From contig NZ_CP067089.2 of NCBI RefSeq assembly GCF_016616095.2, positions 682,001-746,000 of the forward strand: 64,000 bases of DNA. The letters are read 5' to 3'. The DNA is from Breznakiella homolactica (GTDB lineage Bacteria > Spirochaetota > Spirochaetia > Treponematales > Breznakiellaceae). A program made the position numbers and the translations under genes. This document shows, in pieces, positions 8,574 to 15,865 of the stretch; the stretch's first letter is position 1; every line of letters starts with the position of its first letter. The notes below the pieces were generated by a model that saw only the letters and a program-made list of their open reading frames with translations, was not told the origin of the DNA and did not search any database.

Positions 8574-9965
8574 CTAAACTGCTTTCTGAACCGAAGCCTT
8601 CGGCTGGGTACAGGCGCTCACAACGAAAATAACAATAAACGCCAGGGGAACGGAAATCAGCGCGCTCCTGATGTTCATGGGTGATTTCAGTATCGCGTCC
8701 CAGAGAATTGTCAGGACGCCCCCGGTTATAATCCCGGAGATACCGCCGGCCTTGGTAACCTTTTTGTAGAAGAGCGCGCAGAGCAGGGCCGGGGTGATGG
8801 CGGCGCCGTACATGGTATACGAATACATCTGGATCGACAGAATGCTGGGAAAATACATGCCCATGATGAAAGCAAGAATACCGAGAACCACCACAACGAT
8901 GCGGATGAATTTAAGTTTGTCGCTGTCGGTGGCGTCTTTCTTTATAAACCGGGCCCAGATGTCATAGGTAAGATTCGTGGATGCCGAAAGCAGGAACGAG
9001 TCCGCGGTGGTGACCACAAAGGAAATACAGGCTGCCATGAGGAGTGCGCCGAATGCAAAGGGAAGGAAATTCATGGCAAGCTGGAAAATAATCGTATCCG
9101 GAGCGGCAGCATTGGGGATAAGGAAAATCCCCGCCGTGACGATCATGATCGTCGTTACAATGACGACTAACTCGGCAACGAACATACCGATATTGGATTT
9201 CTTCGCTTCATTGGAATCCTTTGCCGAACTGAACCGCTGCATGAGATTCTGGTCCCCGAGAATGAGGAAGAATGAAGGCAGCATGTAGCCAAGAAGCTGA
9301 ATGCCGCTCAGCCCTGCGGTAAAGGAATTTTTGCCCTCCGGGAGGTTCGCGATAATCCCGCCGGGGAGATTCACCTGACCCAGCAGCATGGGGACGGCAA
9401 CGAGGAATCCCCCGACCATGACGAACGCCCCGATGGCGTCGGTATACGCTACCGTAACCATGCCGCCGGAAACGGTCAGTAAGATGATTCCCACCGCCGC
9501 GAGTACCGTGGCCAGGGTCTGGTCCACATTCGTGGTAAGGGCGATAATCCGGCCCGCCGCCATAAACTGGGAGGAGACTATCCCGGCATAGGCTATAATG
9601 ATACAGACCGACGCGATGATCCGCGCTTCGGGACCGTATTTCTGCTCAAACAGTTCGGGAATCGTATAGGTAGTGGTCTGGCGTACCTTTCCGGCCACCC
9701 AGTACAGCACAATTATTCCCAGGGGCGGTCCGAGGAAGTGGATTATCCCCGCAAAAGGACCATAGGAATAAATGAAGTTTGCCGATCCGGTGATCCCGCC
9801 GCCGCCGCACCAGGTCGCCAGCAGGGTTCCCACCAGGACAATAAACGGCAGGCGCCTTCCGGCAACGGTAAAGTCGTCGGAATTCTTGACCGACTTTTTG
9901 CTGAGGATAAGCCCCACAACAATCAGAATGAGCAGATAGGAAAAGATTACGATCAAATAGCCCAT
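8574..9965 (-). CDS. Sodium:solute symporter (SSF/SSS family)
   Basis: 463 aa with about 13 hydrophobic helices and family features such as LVGTLLATWCGGGGITG near the N-terminus and GDQNLMQRFSSAKDSNEAKK in the middle (SSF signature region). It couples sodium entry to import of an organic solute (proline, pantothenate, sugars or others in the family); the substrate is not evident. The start at 9965 is chosen over the longer frame (10103) because GGAGGAATCTGT precedes it and the promoter lies inside the longer version. It is probably transcribed with the M29 aminopeptidase. Confidence 0.92.
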   Translation of the reverse strand: MGYLIVIFSYLLILIVVGLILSKKSVKNSDDFTVAGRRLPFIVLVGTLLATWCGGGGITGSANFIYSYGPFAGIIHFLGPPLGIIVLYWVAGKVRQTTTYTIPELFEQKYGPEARIIASVCIIIAYAGIVSSQFMAAGRIIALTTNVDQTLATVLAAVGIILLTVSGGMVTVAYTDAIGAFVMVGGFLVAVPMLLGQVNLPGGIIANLPEGKNSFTAGLSGIQLLGYMLPSFFLILGDQNLMQRFSSAKDSNEAKKSNIGMFVAELVVIVTTIMIVTAGIFLIPNAAAPDTIIFQLAMNFLPFAFGALLMAACISFVVTTADSFLLSASTNLTYDIWARFIKKDATDSDKLKFIRIVVVVLGILAFIMGMYFPSILSIQMYSYTMYGAAITPALLCALFYKKVTKAGGISGIITGGVLTILWDAILKSPMNIRSALISVPLAFIVIFVVSACTQPKASVQKAV

Positions 9966-9985
9966 ACAGATTCCTCCAAAAATTG

Positions 9986-10005
9986 ATATCCTACTATATG
10001 GATAT
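9986..10005. promoter_or_regulatory. Palindrome over the symporter -10 box
   Basis: ATATCC (9986-9991), an 8-nt gap and GGATAT (10000-10005). The gap contains the -10 hexamer of the symporter promoter, so a repressor bound here would block it. No candidate regulator is encoded next to it. Confidence 0.4.
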
Positions 10006-10021
10006 TGGAAAATCCTGTCAA
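9993..10021 (-). promoter_or_regulatory. Sigma70-type promoter of the symporter-aminopeptidase operon
   Basis: On the minus strand: TTGACA (10016-10021), a 17-nt spacer and TATAGT (9993-9998), giving a leader of roughly 20 nt with a good ribosome site before ATG 9965. Confidence 0.85.
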
Positions 10022-10133
10022 TTTTTATTTTGCATGTTTTTGCATATTTTTTACATAAATATGCGTGTTTCTGCTCCGCAGCAGGAGGTTTGACCCCTTC
10101 CACTTTAGACGATTTTGCATTAATTTAAAAAAT

Positions 10134-11078
10134 ATGAAGAGACTAACATTTCTTATTGTCCTCTTGAGTGTTTTTGCGGGATTTGCGGCGGCACAGTCGC
10201 ATCTTACCATTTACGGGATTAAGGGCCCTTCGGCGGTTGGGATGATCCGTGTTTTCGACCGTCCCCCCAGAATTCCCGGAATGACCGTTACGGTTGAAGC
10301 GCTGGCTTCCGCCGACCTCATGGCGGCTAAGTTTATATCCGGGGAAGCGAAAATCGGCATTCTTCCTCCCAATGTGGCGGCCAAGATCGCTTCCGCGGGC
10401 AAACCGGTACAGGTTGCCGCGGTGGTCGGTACGGGTATGCTCAGCCTCCTTACCGCTGATCCCAGTGTCCAGTCTGTGGAGGATTTCAAAGGTAAAACCG
10501 TTGAGGTCGCGGGCCAGGGGGCGACCCCTGATTACGTGTTCCGCAGAATTCTGATTTCCAGGGGAATGAACCCCGACCGGGATCTCCGCCTGGGTTACTC
10601 TTTGGCGTACCCGGAGATAGCCCAGTCCCTGATAGCCGGCCGGGTGGAAAACGCCCTCCTGCCGGAGCCCTTTGCCACCATGGCCCGTTCGGGCAAGCCG
10701 AACCTCAGGGTCGTGGGGGACATCCAGGAAGAATGGGTCCGGGCCGGGGGTGAGGGGAACTATCCTATGACCGTTCTGGTGGTGGACGCCAATTTCGCCA
10801 GGGAACAGCCCGGCGTGCTCAGGGCAATATTGAATGAATACAAAAACTCAATCGAATGGGTAACGGCCAATCCCGCTGAAGCGGGGGCCCTGGTGGAAAA
10901 GCACAACCTTGGTCTTAAGGCGCCGGTGGTGGCCATGGCGGTTCCCCGGAGCAATTACGTATTTATTCCCGCCGCCGCGGCGCGGCCGGCGCTGGAATCC
11001 CTGTACCGGACGTTCCTGGAATTTTCCTCCGCATCAATCGGAGGTGTTCTTCCCGGGGATGGTTTTTACTACCGGTAG
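10134..11078 (+). CDS. ABC transporter substrate-binding protein (SsuA/THI5-like)
   Basis: A 314-aa secreted binding protein. The signal peptide MKRLTFLIVLLSVFAGFAAA is followed by a type II periplasmic-binding fold with VEDFKGKTVEVAGQGATPDY (typical NMT1/SsuA loop) and LLPEPFATMARSGK. The protein delivers a small molecule (sulfonate, nitrate, pyrimidine or similar) to the permease encoded 12 nt downstream; the ligand is not predictable. The ATG at 10134 is preferred because the signal peptide begins there; no clear ribosome site is visible. The frame is also open from 10065 without a signal-like start. No TPP riboswitch or other known leader motif is seen upstream. Confidence 0.85.
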   Translation: MKRLTFLIVLLSVFAGFAAAQSHLTIYGIKGPSAVGMIRVFDRPPRIPGMTVTVEALASADLMAAKFISGEAKIGILPPNVAAKIASAGKPVQVAAVVGTGMLSLLTADPSVQSVEDFKGKTVEVAGQGATPDYVFRRILISRGMNPDRDLRLGYSLAYPEIAQSLIAGRVENALLPEPFATMARSGKPNLRVVGDIQEEWVRAGGEGNYPMTVLVVDANFAREQPGVLRAILNEYKNSIEWVTANPAEAGALVEKHNLGLKAPVVAMAVPRSNYVFIPAAAARPALESLYRTFLEFSSASIGGVLPGDGFYYR

Positions 11079-11090
11079 CCCAAAAATACA

Positions 11091-11852
11091 ATGGGGGAAA
11101 AAAAGAATACCTCCCTTCTGTGGGTTGGTATAGGCGTTGCGGTCCTGGTGCTTTTCTGGCAGATCGCCTCCGTTATCGCCGGCAGCGATCTTCTTCTGCC
11201 GGGACCCGTTCCCGTAATACGGCGTCTGGCGGCGCTGGCGGTGACGGAGCCCTTCCTCAGCGCGTTGGGGTTTACCTTTCTCCGGGTTATGTGGGGAATA
11301 ATCCTGTCGGCTCCCCTGGGGGTTATCGTCGGTGTCGCCGCCGGCCTGGACCGGCGGGTCAGCGCCTTTGTCCGGCCTTTTTTTTCCGTGGTATCCGCGA
11401 CCCCGGTGATGTCGGTGATACTCATCGCGTTTTTATGGTTCGGCCAGGAACGGACCCCGGTGTTTACCGCCTTTCTCATGGTCTTTCCGGTTATGGTGGC
11501 CAATACCATAGAGGGGATCAAATCCGTTGACCCGGGCCTGCGGGAAGTCTTCAGAATCTACGGTATGTCCCGGCGGAAAACCCTTACAGGTCTGTATATT
11601 CCTTCTATTCTGCCTTTTCTGCTGGCGGGTCTCCGCAGTTCCCTATCACTGTGCTGGAAAGTTGTGGTGGCCGCGGAAGTGATAGTACAGCCCTTCCGGG
11701 CTTTGGGAACCGGAATGCAGCAGGCAAAGGCCCAGCTTGAAACTCCGGAACTGTTCGCCTGGACCGCGGCCACGGTTATAGCCGCGGCGTGTACGGAATT
11801 CATCCTTTCCCGGCTGCTTTCCCTGCTCAAAATCCGGGGAGCGGCGGTATGA
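11091..11852 (+). CDS. ABC transporter permease (SsuC/TauC type)
   Basis: A 253-aa membrane protein with about six helices and the BPD_transp_1 coupling loop around EVFRIYGMSRRKTLTGLYIP (the EAA-like region, residues ~155-180). The N-terminal helix begins soon after the start (LLWVGIGVAVLVLF). It forms the channel of the importer with the binding protein upstream and the ATPase downstream; its stop codon overlaps the ATPase start (ATGA). The substrate is unknown. Confidence 0.9.
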   Translation: MGEKKNTSLLWVGIGVAVLVLFWQIASVIAGSDLLLPGPVPVIRRLAALAVTEPFLSALGFTFLRVMWGIILSAPLGVIVGVAAGLDRRVSAFVRPFFSVVSATPVMSVILIAFLWFGQERTPVFTAFLMVFPVMVANTIEGIKSVDPGLREVFRIYGMSRRKTLTGLYIPSILPFLLAGLRSSLSLCWKVVVAAEVIVQPFRALGTGMQQAKAQLETPELFAWTAATVIAAACTEFILSRLLSLLKIRGAAV

Positions 11853-12571
11853 GTGTTTCCATCAGAAACCTGGAGTTTGGGTTTAACGGGAAACCGATTT
11901 TCCGGGACTTCGGTATCGACCTGGCGGAGAAAAAAATAACCGCCATGCTGGGCCCTTCGGGCTGCGGAAAAACTACCCTGCTCAGACTTATCGGCGGGCT
12001 TCTTATTCCGCAGGCGGGGACCATAACCGGCACCGGCGGCGGTGTTTCCTTTGTGTTCCAGGAGCCGAGGCTTCTGCCGTGGTACACGGTGCTTGAAAAC
12101 ATTATGCTGCCCATAGAAAAATCCCTGGGAAAAGCCGGGGCCGAAAAACGGGCCCGGCGGTTTCTGGAAATAGTCTCCCTGGCGGGAAAGGAAAAGTCGT
12201 ACCCCAATGAGCTTTCCGGCGGCCAGAAGCAGCGGGTGTCCGTTGCACGGGCCTTCGCGTATCCCTCAAACCTGATTCTCATGGATGAACCCTTTCAGTC
12301 CCTGGATATCCCCCTGCGGATCCAGCTCATGGATACGACCCTGTCGCTTCTTGCCGAGGAACCCCGTACGCTTATCGCGGTAACCCATGATCCCCGGGAA
12401 TCACTGTACCTGGGAGAACGGATCGTTGTTCTGGGCAGCGCTCCCCGGGGAATCATTTTTGATGAACCTATTTCCATTCCCCGGGGTGAGCGGGCCTACC
12501 ATTCTCCCAAAACCGGAGAGCTGGAGGCGCGGCTTATTGGGGTTCTGTCGGGAGAATTGCTACAGCAGTGA
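11849..12571 (+). CDS. ABC transporter ATPase (SsuB/TauB type)
   Basis: 240 aa with Walker A GPSGCGKTT, Q-loop FVFQEPRLLPWYTVLENI, signature LSGGQKQRVS, Walker B LILMDEPF and H-loop VTHDPRES. The Q-loop sequence is characteristic of nitrate/sulfonate/taurine ATPases. Start 11849 forms an ATGA overlap with the permease. The 3' end overlaps the tail of the convergent ecfT gene by 12 nt, leaving no room for a terminator between the two operons. Confidence 0.93.
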   Translation: MSVSIRNLEFGFNGKPIFRDFGIDLAEKKITAMLGPSGCGKTTLLRLIGGLLIPQAGTITGTGGGVSFVFQEPRLLPWYTVLENIMLPIEKSLGKAGAEKRARRFLEIVSLAGKEKSYPNELSGGQKQRVSVARAFAYPSNLILMDEPFQSLDIPLRIQLMDTTLSLLAEEPRTLIAVTHDPRESLYLGERIVVLGSAPRGIIFDEPISIPRGERAYHSPKTGELEARLIGVLSGELLQQ

Positions 12572-13255
12572 CCCCCGGGCCTCAAACGCCGCCGCGGTTT
12601 CGCCGGCGGTCTCGAGCATCCGTTCGGATACCAAAGGGACGAGGACAAGAATCTGTTTTATACCTTTCCTGCCGCCCCGGGCACGGTACGCCTCTTCGGA
12701 GGTATTCCATATTTCGAAGAAGCGTGGAAGGAATCCGAGCATGAGGGTGAGCACCAGGGCAATCACCGGTTTTTTTCTCCGTTCCGAAACAGCCCGAGAC
12801 CATGACGGCTTAAGGGGTTTCAGCAGCGCCGCGGCGGCGATGAGAAGCAGCCCCTCGGCCTTTGCCGCGGAATCCCGGAGCTCCGCCATGGTGGTAACGG
12901 AAAAGAGCAGGGACGCCGCGCAGAATGAGACCATCAGGACCCCGGCGAAAACGAGTCCGGCCACGCATCCTTCCGTGTCGAAACCAAGGGGCGTAAATTG
13001 TACCGACCGTATGAGCACCACCAGCCCCGCGCTGATAAGCAGCATCCTGGATCCGCAGAACAGTTCCCACGGTTTTATCCCGGCAATCAGACTGCCCGCT
13101 AGTATAAGCGCGGCGGCGCCCGCCAGCGCCCAGGGGCCGAAGAAAAAAGTCGCCAGTGAAATCCCGAGGAGGCCGAGGAATTTAAGGCCCGCGGGGAGCC
13201 GGTGCAGAAGAGAGTTACCCGGCCTGTAGGAATAGGGAATTACCGATCGAGCCAT
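12560..13255 (-). CDS. bioN: ECF transporter transmembrane protein EcfT (BioN-like)
   Basis: 231 aa with several N-terminal hydrophobic segments and a cytoplasmic C-terminal region. It carries two Ala-Arg-Gly motifs, YRARGG (~residue 195) and FEARG (~residue 227), which contact the ATPase in ECF transporters. It overlaps the ATPase gene start by 16 nt and belongs to the birA-bioY-ecfA-ecfT set, making it the energy-coupling membrane part of a biotin importer. It is shorter than general-purpose EcfT proteins (~265 aa), as expected for dedicated BioN. Confidence 0.9.
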   Translation of the reverse strand: MARSVIPYSYRPGNSLLHRLPAGLKFLGLLGISLATFFFGPWALAGAAALILAGSLIAGIKPWELFCGSRMLLISAGLVVLIRSVQFTPLGFDTEGCVAGLVFAGVLMVSFCAASLLFSVTTMAELRDSAAKAEGLLLIAAAALLKPLKPSWSRAVSERRKKPVIALVLTLMLGFLPRFFEIWNTSEEAYRARGGRKGIKQILVLVPLVSERMLETAGETAAAFEARGSLL

Positions 13256-13995
13256 GTGCAGTCCCCCGCGGCGGCGTAGCTTTTCCGGGGATCCCGGATG
13301 CCGTATTCCGGTTTCAGCCGGTCCAGTACCTCCTCCGGCCGGCCGCTGCCGCGGATATGGCCTTTGTCGAGGATTACCAGCCGGTCAGCCATAGCTAGAA
13401 CCTTTTCCAGCTCATGGGTCAGGATAATCACGGTTTTTCCCGCTTCCTTTAAACTGCGGATTGCCTCAAGAACCTGAACAACCCCGGGCCAGTCAAGGTT
13501 CGCGAAGGGTTCATCCATGATCACGGTTTCGCAGCCCATAGCGAGAACCCCGGCCACGGCTAGACGCCGTTTCTCGCCGCCGGAGAGCCGCCGGGGTGAA
13601 TACGCTTTTTTATCCTCCAGGCCCATGGCTTTCAGGGAGTCCTCGGCGCGCTGTCCCGCGGCGCTTAAGCCTAAATTTTTCGGTCCAAAGGCGGCATCCT
13701 CGGCAACGGTCTCCCCAAGCATCTGGGCGTCCGCGTCCTGGAACACGAAACCCAGGAACGATCTGAGTTCCCGCGTATGCTGGCCCGCGGGCCGGTTCTT
13801 GAACAGGATTTCCCCTTCGGTGGGATCACTCAGTCCCGCAAGGATGCGCATAAGCAGGGTTTTTCCTGAACCGTTGGAACCGGCGATGATGAGGCATTCC
13901 CCGGCGGCAATATCGAGATTTACGCCGTTAAGCGCCCGGTTTCCGTTGGGAAAAATTTTGGTGATATTTCTGAGGGAAAAAACCGTTTCAGCCAT
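13240..13995 (-). CDS. bioM: ECF transporter ATPase (BioM-like)
   Basis: 251 aa with Walker A GSNGSGKT, the ECF-typical Q-loop FVFQDADAQMLGETV, signature LSGGEKRRLAVAGVLA and Walker B TVIMDEPFANLD. Only one ATPase gene is present, matching BioMNY systems that use an ATPase homodimer. It overlaps bioY by 8 nt and ecfT by 16 nt, so all three are translationally coupled. Confidence 0.93.
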   Translation of the reverse strand: MAETVFSLRNITKIFPNGNRALNGVNLDIAAGECLIIAGSNGSGKTLLMRILAGLSDPTEGEILFKNRPAGQHTRELRSFLGFVFQDADAQMLGETVAEDAAFGPKNLGLSAAGQRAEDSLKAMGLEDKKAYSPRRLSGGEKRRLAVAGVLAMGCETVIMDEPFANLDWPGVVQVLEAIRSLKEAGKTVIILTHELEKVLAMADRLVILDKGHIRGSGRPEEVLDRLKPEYGIRDPRKSYAAAGDCTWLDR

Positions 13996-14581
13996 GGACC
14001 TGATCGGAAACTATCCGCCGCAGCCGGGGGGTGATAAGCACCGCCGCGGCCCCTTTGACCGCGTCGCCGATAATAAAGGGAAGAAATCCGGCTGTTGCGG
14101 CGCCGGCCCAGCCGATGTCCAGGACGAATTTAAGCTGGATAATCCCCGGGATATACACAAGTAACAGCCCCGCAACCGCCGCCGCGGCAATCCTGATCCG
14201 GGACACGTTTCTGCGGGCGACCGGGCATCCGGTGATGAGTCCGGCCGCGATTGCCCCCAGGAGATATCCCCAGAGAAACCCTCCGGAGGGCTGCAGAAAC
14301 TGCACGAATCCTCCTGCGGCTCCGGCGAATATGGGCGCTCCCAGGGCTCCCGCCAGAAGGTACAGCGCCACCGCGGCGGCGCCGAGAAACGGCCCGAGCA
14401 CAAGCCCGGAAAGCAGGGCGAAAAAATTCTGCAGTACTATGGGAACCGGGGAAAAGGGCAGGGGGATCGCGATAAATGTCCCCCCGGCGATAAGGGCCGC
14501 AAATAAGGCTGTGTGGACAAGCCCGAAGACCGCCTTTCTTTTCGGGTTTACCGCGGCCGGCGCGGCGGTGGTGTTTTCCAT
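13988..14581 (-). CDS. bioY: Biotin transporter substrate-binding subunit BioY
   Basis: 197 aa with six hydrophobic segments and BioY family landmarks PVPIVLQNFFALLSGLVLGP, GALGAPIFAGAAGGF and PSGGFLWGYLLGA. It captures biotin in the membrane and passes it inward together with EcfA/EcfT encoded immediately downstream. birA lies 18 nt upstream, so uptake and ligation of biotin are in one unit under the BirA box at 15571-15599. Confidence 0.96.
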   Translation of the reverse strand: MENTTAAPAAVNPKRKAVFGLVHTALFAALIAGGTFIAIPLPFSPVPIVLQNFFALLSGLVLGPFLGAAAVALYLLAGALGAPIFAGAAGGFVQFLQPSGGFLWGYLLGAIAAGLITGCPVARRNVSRIRIAAAAVAGLLLVYIPGIIQLKFVLDIGWAGAATAGFLPFIIGDAVKGAAAVLITPRLRRIVSDQVHG

Positions 14582-14599
14582 TGCTGTAACTCCTGTTCG

Positions 14600-15580
14600 C
14601 TAAAATTGAAGTGAAGCGGCGCCGGGAACGTACCGTTTGAGACCGGTTCCGGTCCTGACGATCCCCCGTCCGCTGCTGTCGATACCTAAAAAAACTCCGC
14701 CGGCGGCGGTTTCCCGCTGCGGCGCGCTGCTGTGGAAGGGGTCGGTAATCCGTACCCTGCGGTTTATGCCTTCGGCACGGATGTTCCATTCTTTCATAAG
14801 TTCCCGGGGGTTATACCCGCTTTCCTTCAGGGATTCAAATTCTCTGAGAAAGCTCCCGAGAAGTTCCCGCCGGGAAAGCCGCCGGCCGGAAATGCCGGCA
14901 CAGCTGATGGACGTGTCCGGCAGGACGCTGTTGTTGATATTGATCCCGATGCCCAGGGTAATCCATCTGAGCTGGTCGCCTTCGGCCCGGAATTCCGTAA
15001 GAATCCCCGCTATTTTTCTGCCCCGGATATACACATCGTTGGGCCAGCGGAGCTGCGCGCCGGCTCCCGTCAGTCCGCTGACAGCCCGCGCTGCGGCTAT
15101 ATTGGCGGCCAGGGCGATCCGGCCGTATTCCACCGCCGGAAAGCAGGGCCGTTCGATAAGGGTGAAAAACAAGCCGCCCCTGCCGGAAATCCAGTTCCTG
15201 CCGGCCCGTCCCCGGCCGGCGGTCTGGGTTTCCGCGGTAACCACCGTACCGGAACGGATCCCCCGGTCAGCCAGTTCCTGGGCCCGGTTCATGGTACTGT
15301 CCGTGGATTCCCAATGGCGGAACAGCTTTTCCCGCTCACCGAATTCCCAGGGAAAGAGGAAATCGTCCCCGGCCCCGGCGGCTAAGGTATAGCCTTTGTC
15401 ATCACCCTTCACGGCGTACCCGGAGTCCTGAAGAACCCTGACTGCTTTCCAGACCGCGACCCGGGATATTCCCAGGTCCCGGGCAAGCTTTTCCCCGGAA
15501 ACCATTTCGCCGCTGTTTTCCCGCAGCCGGAGAAGAATATACGCCTTTGTGGACATAGCCGGATTCTGTTCGTTAACCAT
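14600..15580 (-). CDS. birA: Bifunctional biotin-protein ligase / biotin repressor BirA
   Basis: 326 aa. Residues ~10-65 form a winged helix-turn-helix (KLARDLGISRVAVWKAVRVL), making this a class II BirA able to bind DNA. Residues ~90-320 form the ligase, with AGRGRAGRNW (biotinyl-AMP loop, GRGRxGRxW), QLRWPNDVYI and KIAGILTE. It activates biotin with ATP and attaches it to carboxylase/carrier proteins. The ATG at 15580 overlaps the operator. A second ATG at 15556 (residue 9) is an alternative start if transcription begins downstream. It probably represses birA-bioY-ecfA-ecfT when biotin is plentiful. Confidence 0.95.
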   Translation of the reverse strand: MVNEQNPAMSTKAYILLRLRENSGEMVSGEKLARDLGISRVAVWKAVRVLQDSGYAVKGDDKGYTLAAGAGDDFLFPWEFGEREKLFRHWESTDSTMNRAQELADRGIRSGTVVTAETQTAGRGRAGRNWISGRGGLFFTLIERPCFPAVEYGRIALAANIAAARAVSGLTGAGAQLRWPNDVYIRGRKIAGILTEFRAEGDQLRWITLGIGININNSVLPDTSISCAGISGRRLSRRELLGSFLREFESLKESGYNPRELMKEWNIRAEGINRRVRITDPFHSSAPQRETAAGGVFLGIDSSGRGIVRTGTGLKRYVPGAASLQF

Positions 15581-15599
15581 GAATTATGATAGGTTAACG
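15571..15599. promoter_or_regulatory. BirA operator (BirA box)
   Basis: A perfect inverted repeat, CGTTAACC (15571-15578), 13-nt spacer, GGTTAACG (15592-15599). Half-site and spacing match the known bacillus-type BirA operators (GTTAACC...GGTTAAC). It spans the birA start codon and touches the -10 hexamer at 15591-15596, so binding would block initiation. Confidence 0.85.
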
Positions 15600-15619
15600 G
15601 TATGGTTGCTATGTGTCAA
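15591..15619 (-). promoter_or_regulatory. Promoter of birA-bioY-ecfA-ecfT
   Basis: On the minus strand TTGACA (15614-15619), a 17-nt spacer and TAACCT (15591-15596). The -10 ends 10 nt before the ATG and no Shine-Dalgarno is present, so the mRNA would have a leader of only about 3 nt. Confidence 0.6.
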
Positions 15620-15730
15620 TGGTGAACGAACAGTTCTTCTCCTGAATAAGTTTTCCAATGCGGAATTGAACACTGCCTGGGAGAGAAGCAAAGAGCCGGT
15701 TAAGCCGGAAATCGCCCGTGCGTAATGGCA

Positions 15731-15810
15731 GCGCCGGGTCTCTTGTATAAAACGACTTTCGAGGCGAAGCCGCTGAGGAGCCATCCCTAACTTAATATGA
15801 CAGGACCCGC
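15731..15810. repeat. Hairpin-forming intergenic element, copy A
   Basis: The core at 15753-15784 begins CGACTTTCGAGG and ends GAGGAGCCAT, enclosing a small stem GGC-GAA-GCC. It is flanked by imperfect outer arms (CGGGTC at 15735-15740 pairs with GACCCG at 15804-15809). The same core is found at 57249-57282, where the inner stem is GGCC-GAA-GGCC, a compensatory change. It lies in the 282-bp gap between birA and the cyclase gene end; the rest of that gap shows nothing recognisable except the birA promoter and the repeat at 15841-15865. Confidence 0.7.
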
Positions 15811-15840
15811 GGCCATAGTAACTTCGGGCGCTTTCCGGCT

Positions 15841-15865
15841 TGAAAGACGCTGTGCTCCCCTGCTA
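15841..15865 (-). repeat. Stop-codon-containing 3' repeat, copy 1
   Basis: Read on the minus strand it begins TAGCAGGGGAGCACAGCG and continues TCTTTCA. The TAG is the stop codon of the cyclase gene. A second copy (43408-43433) ends another minus-strand gene in exactly the same way; about 23 of 26 positions agree with one gap. Confidence 0.6.

Noticed and set aside
7370-8632. Long plus-strand open frames opposite the M29 aminopeptidase
   Set aside because: They are antisense shadows of a gene with clear family motifs, and they have no ribosome site or recognisable domain. The same holds for long frames opposite the cyclase (15797-16909, 17261-18097), the histidine kinase (31351-32493) and the GH3 gene (59783-60592).
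10022-10133. Possible thiamine (TPP) riboswitch before the SsuA/THI5-like importer
   Set aside because: No CTGAGA and ACCTGATCTGG-type core is present; only a small CTGC/GCAG stem is seen.
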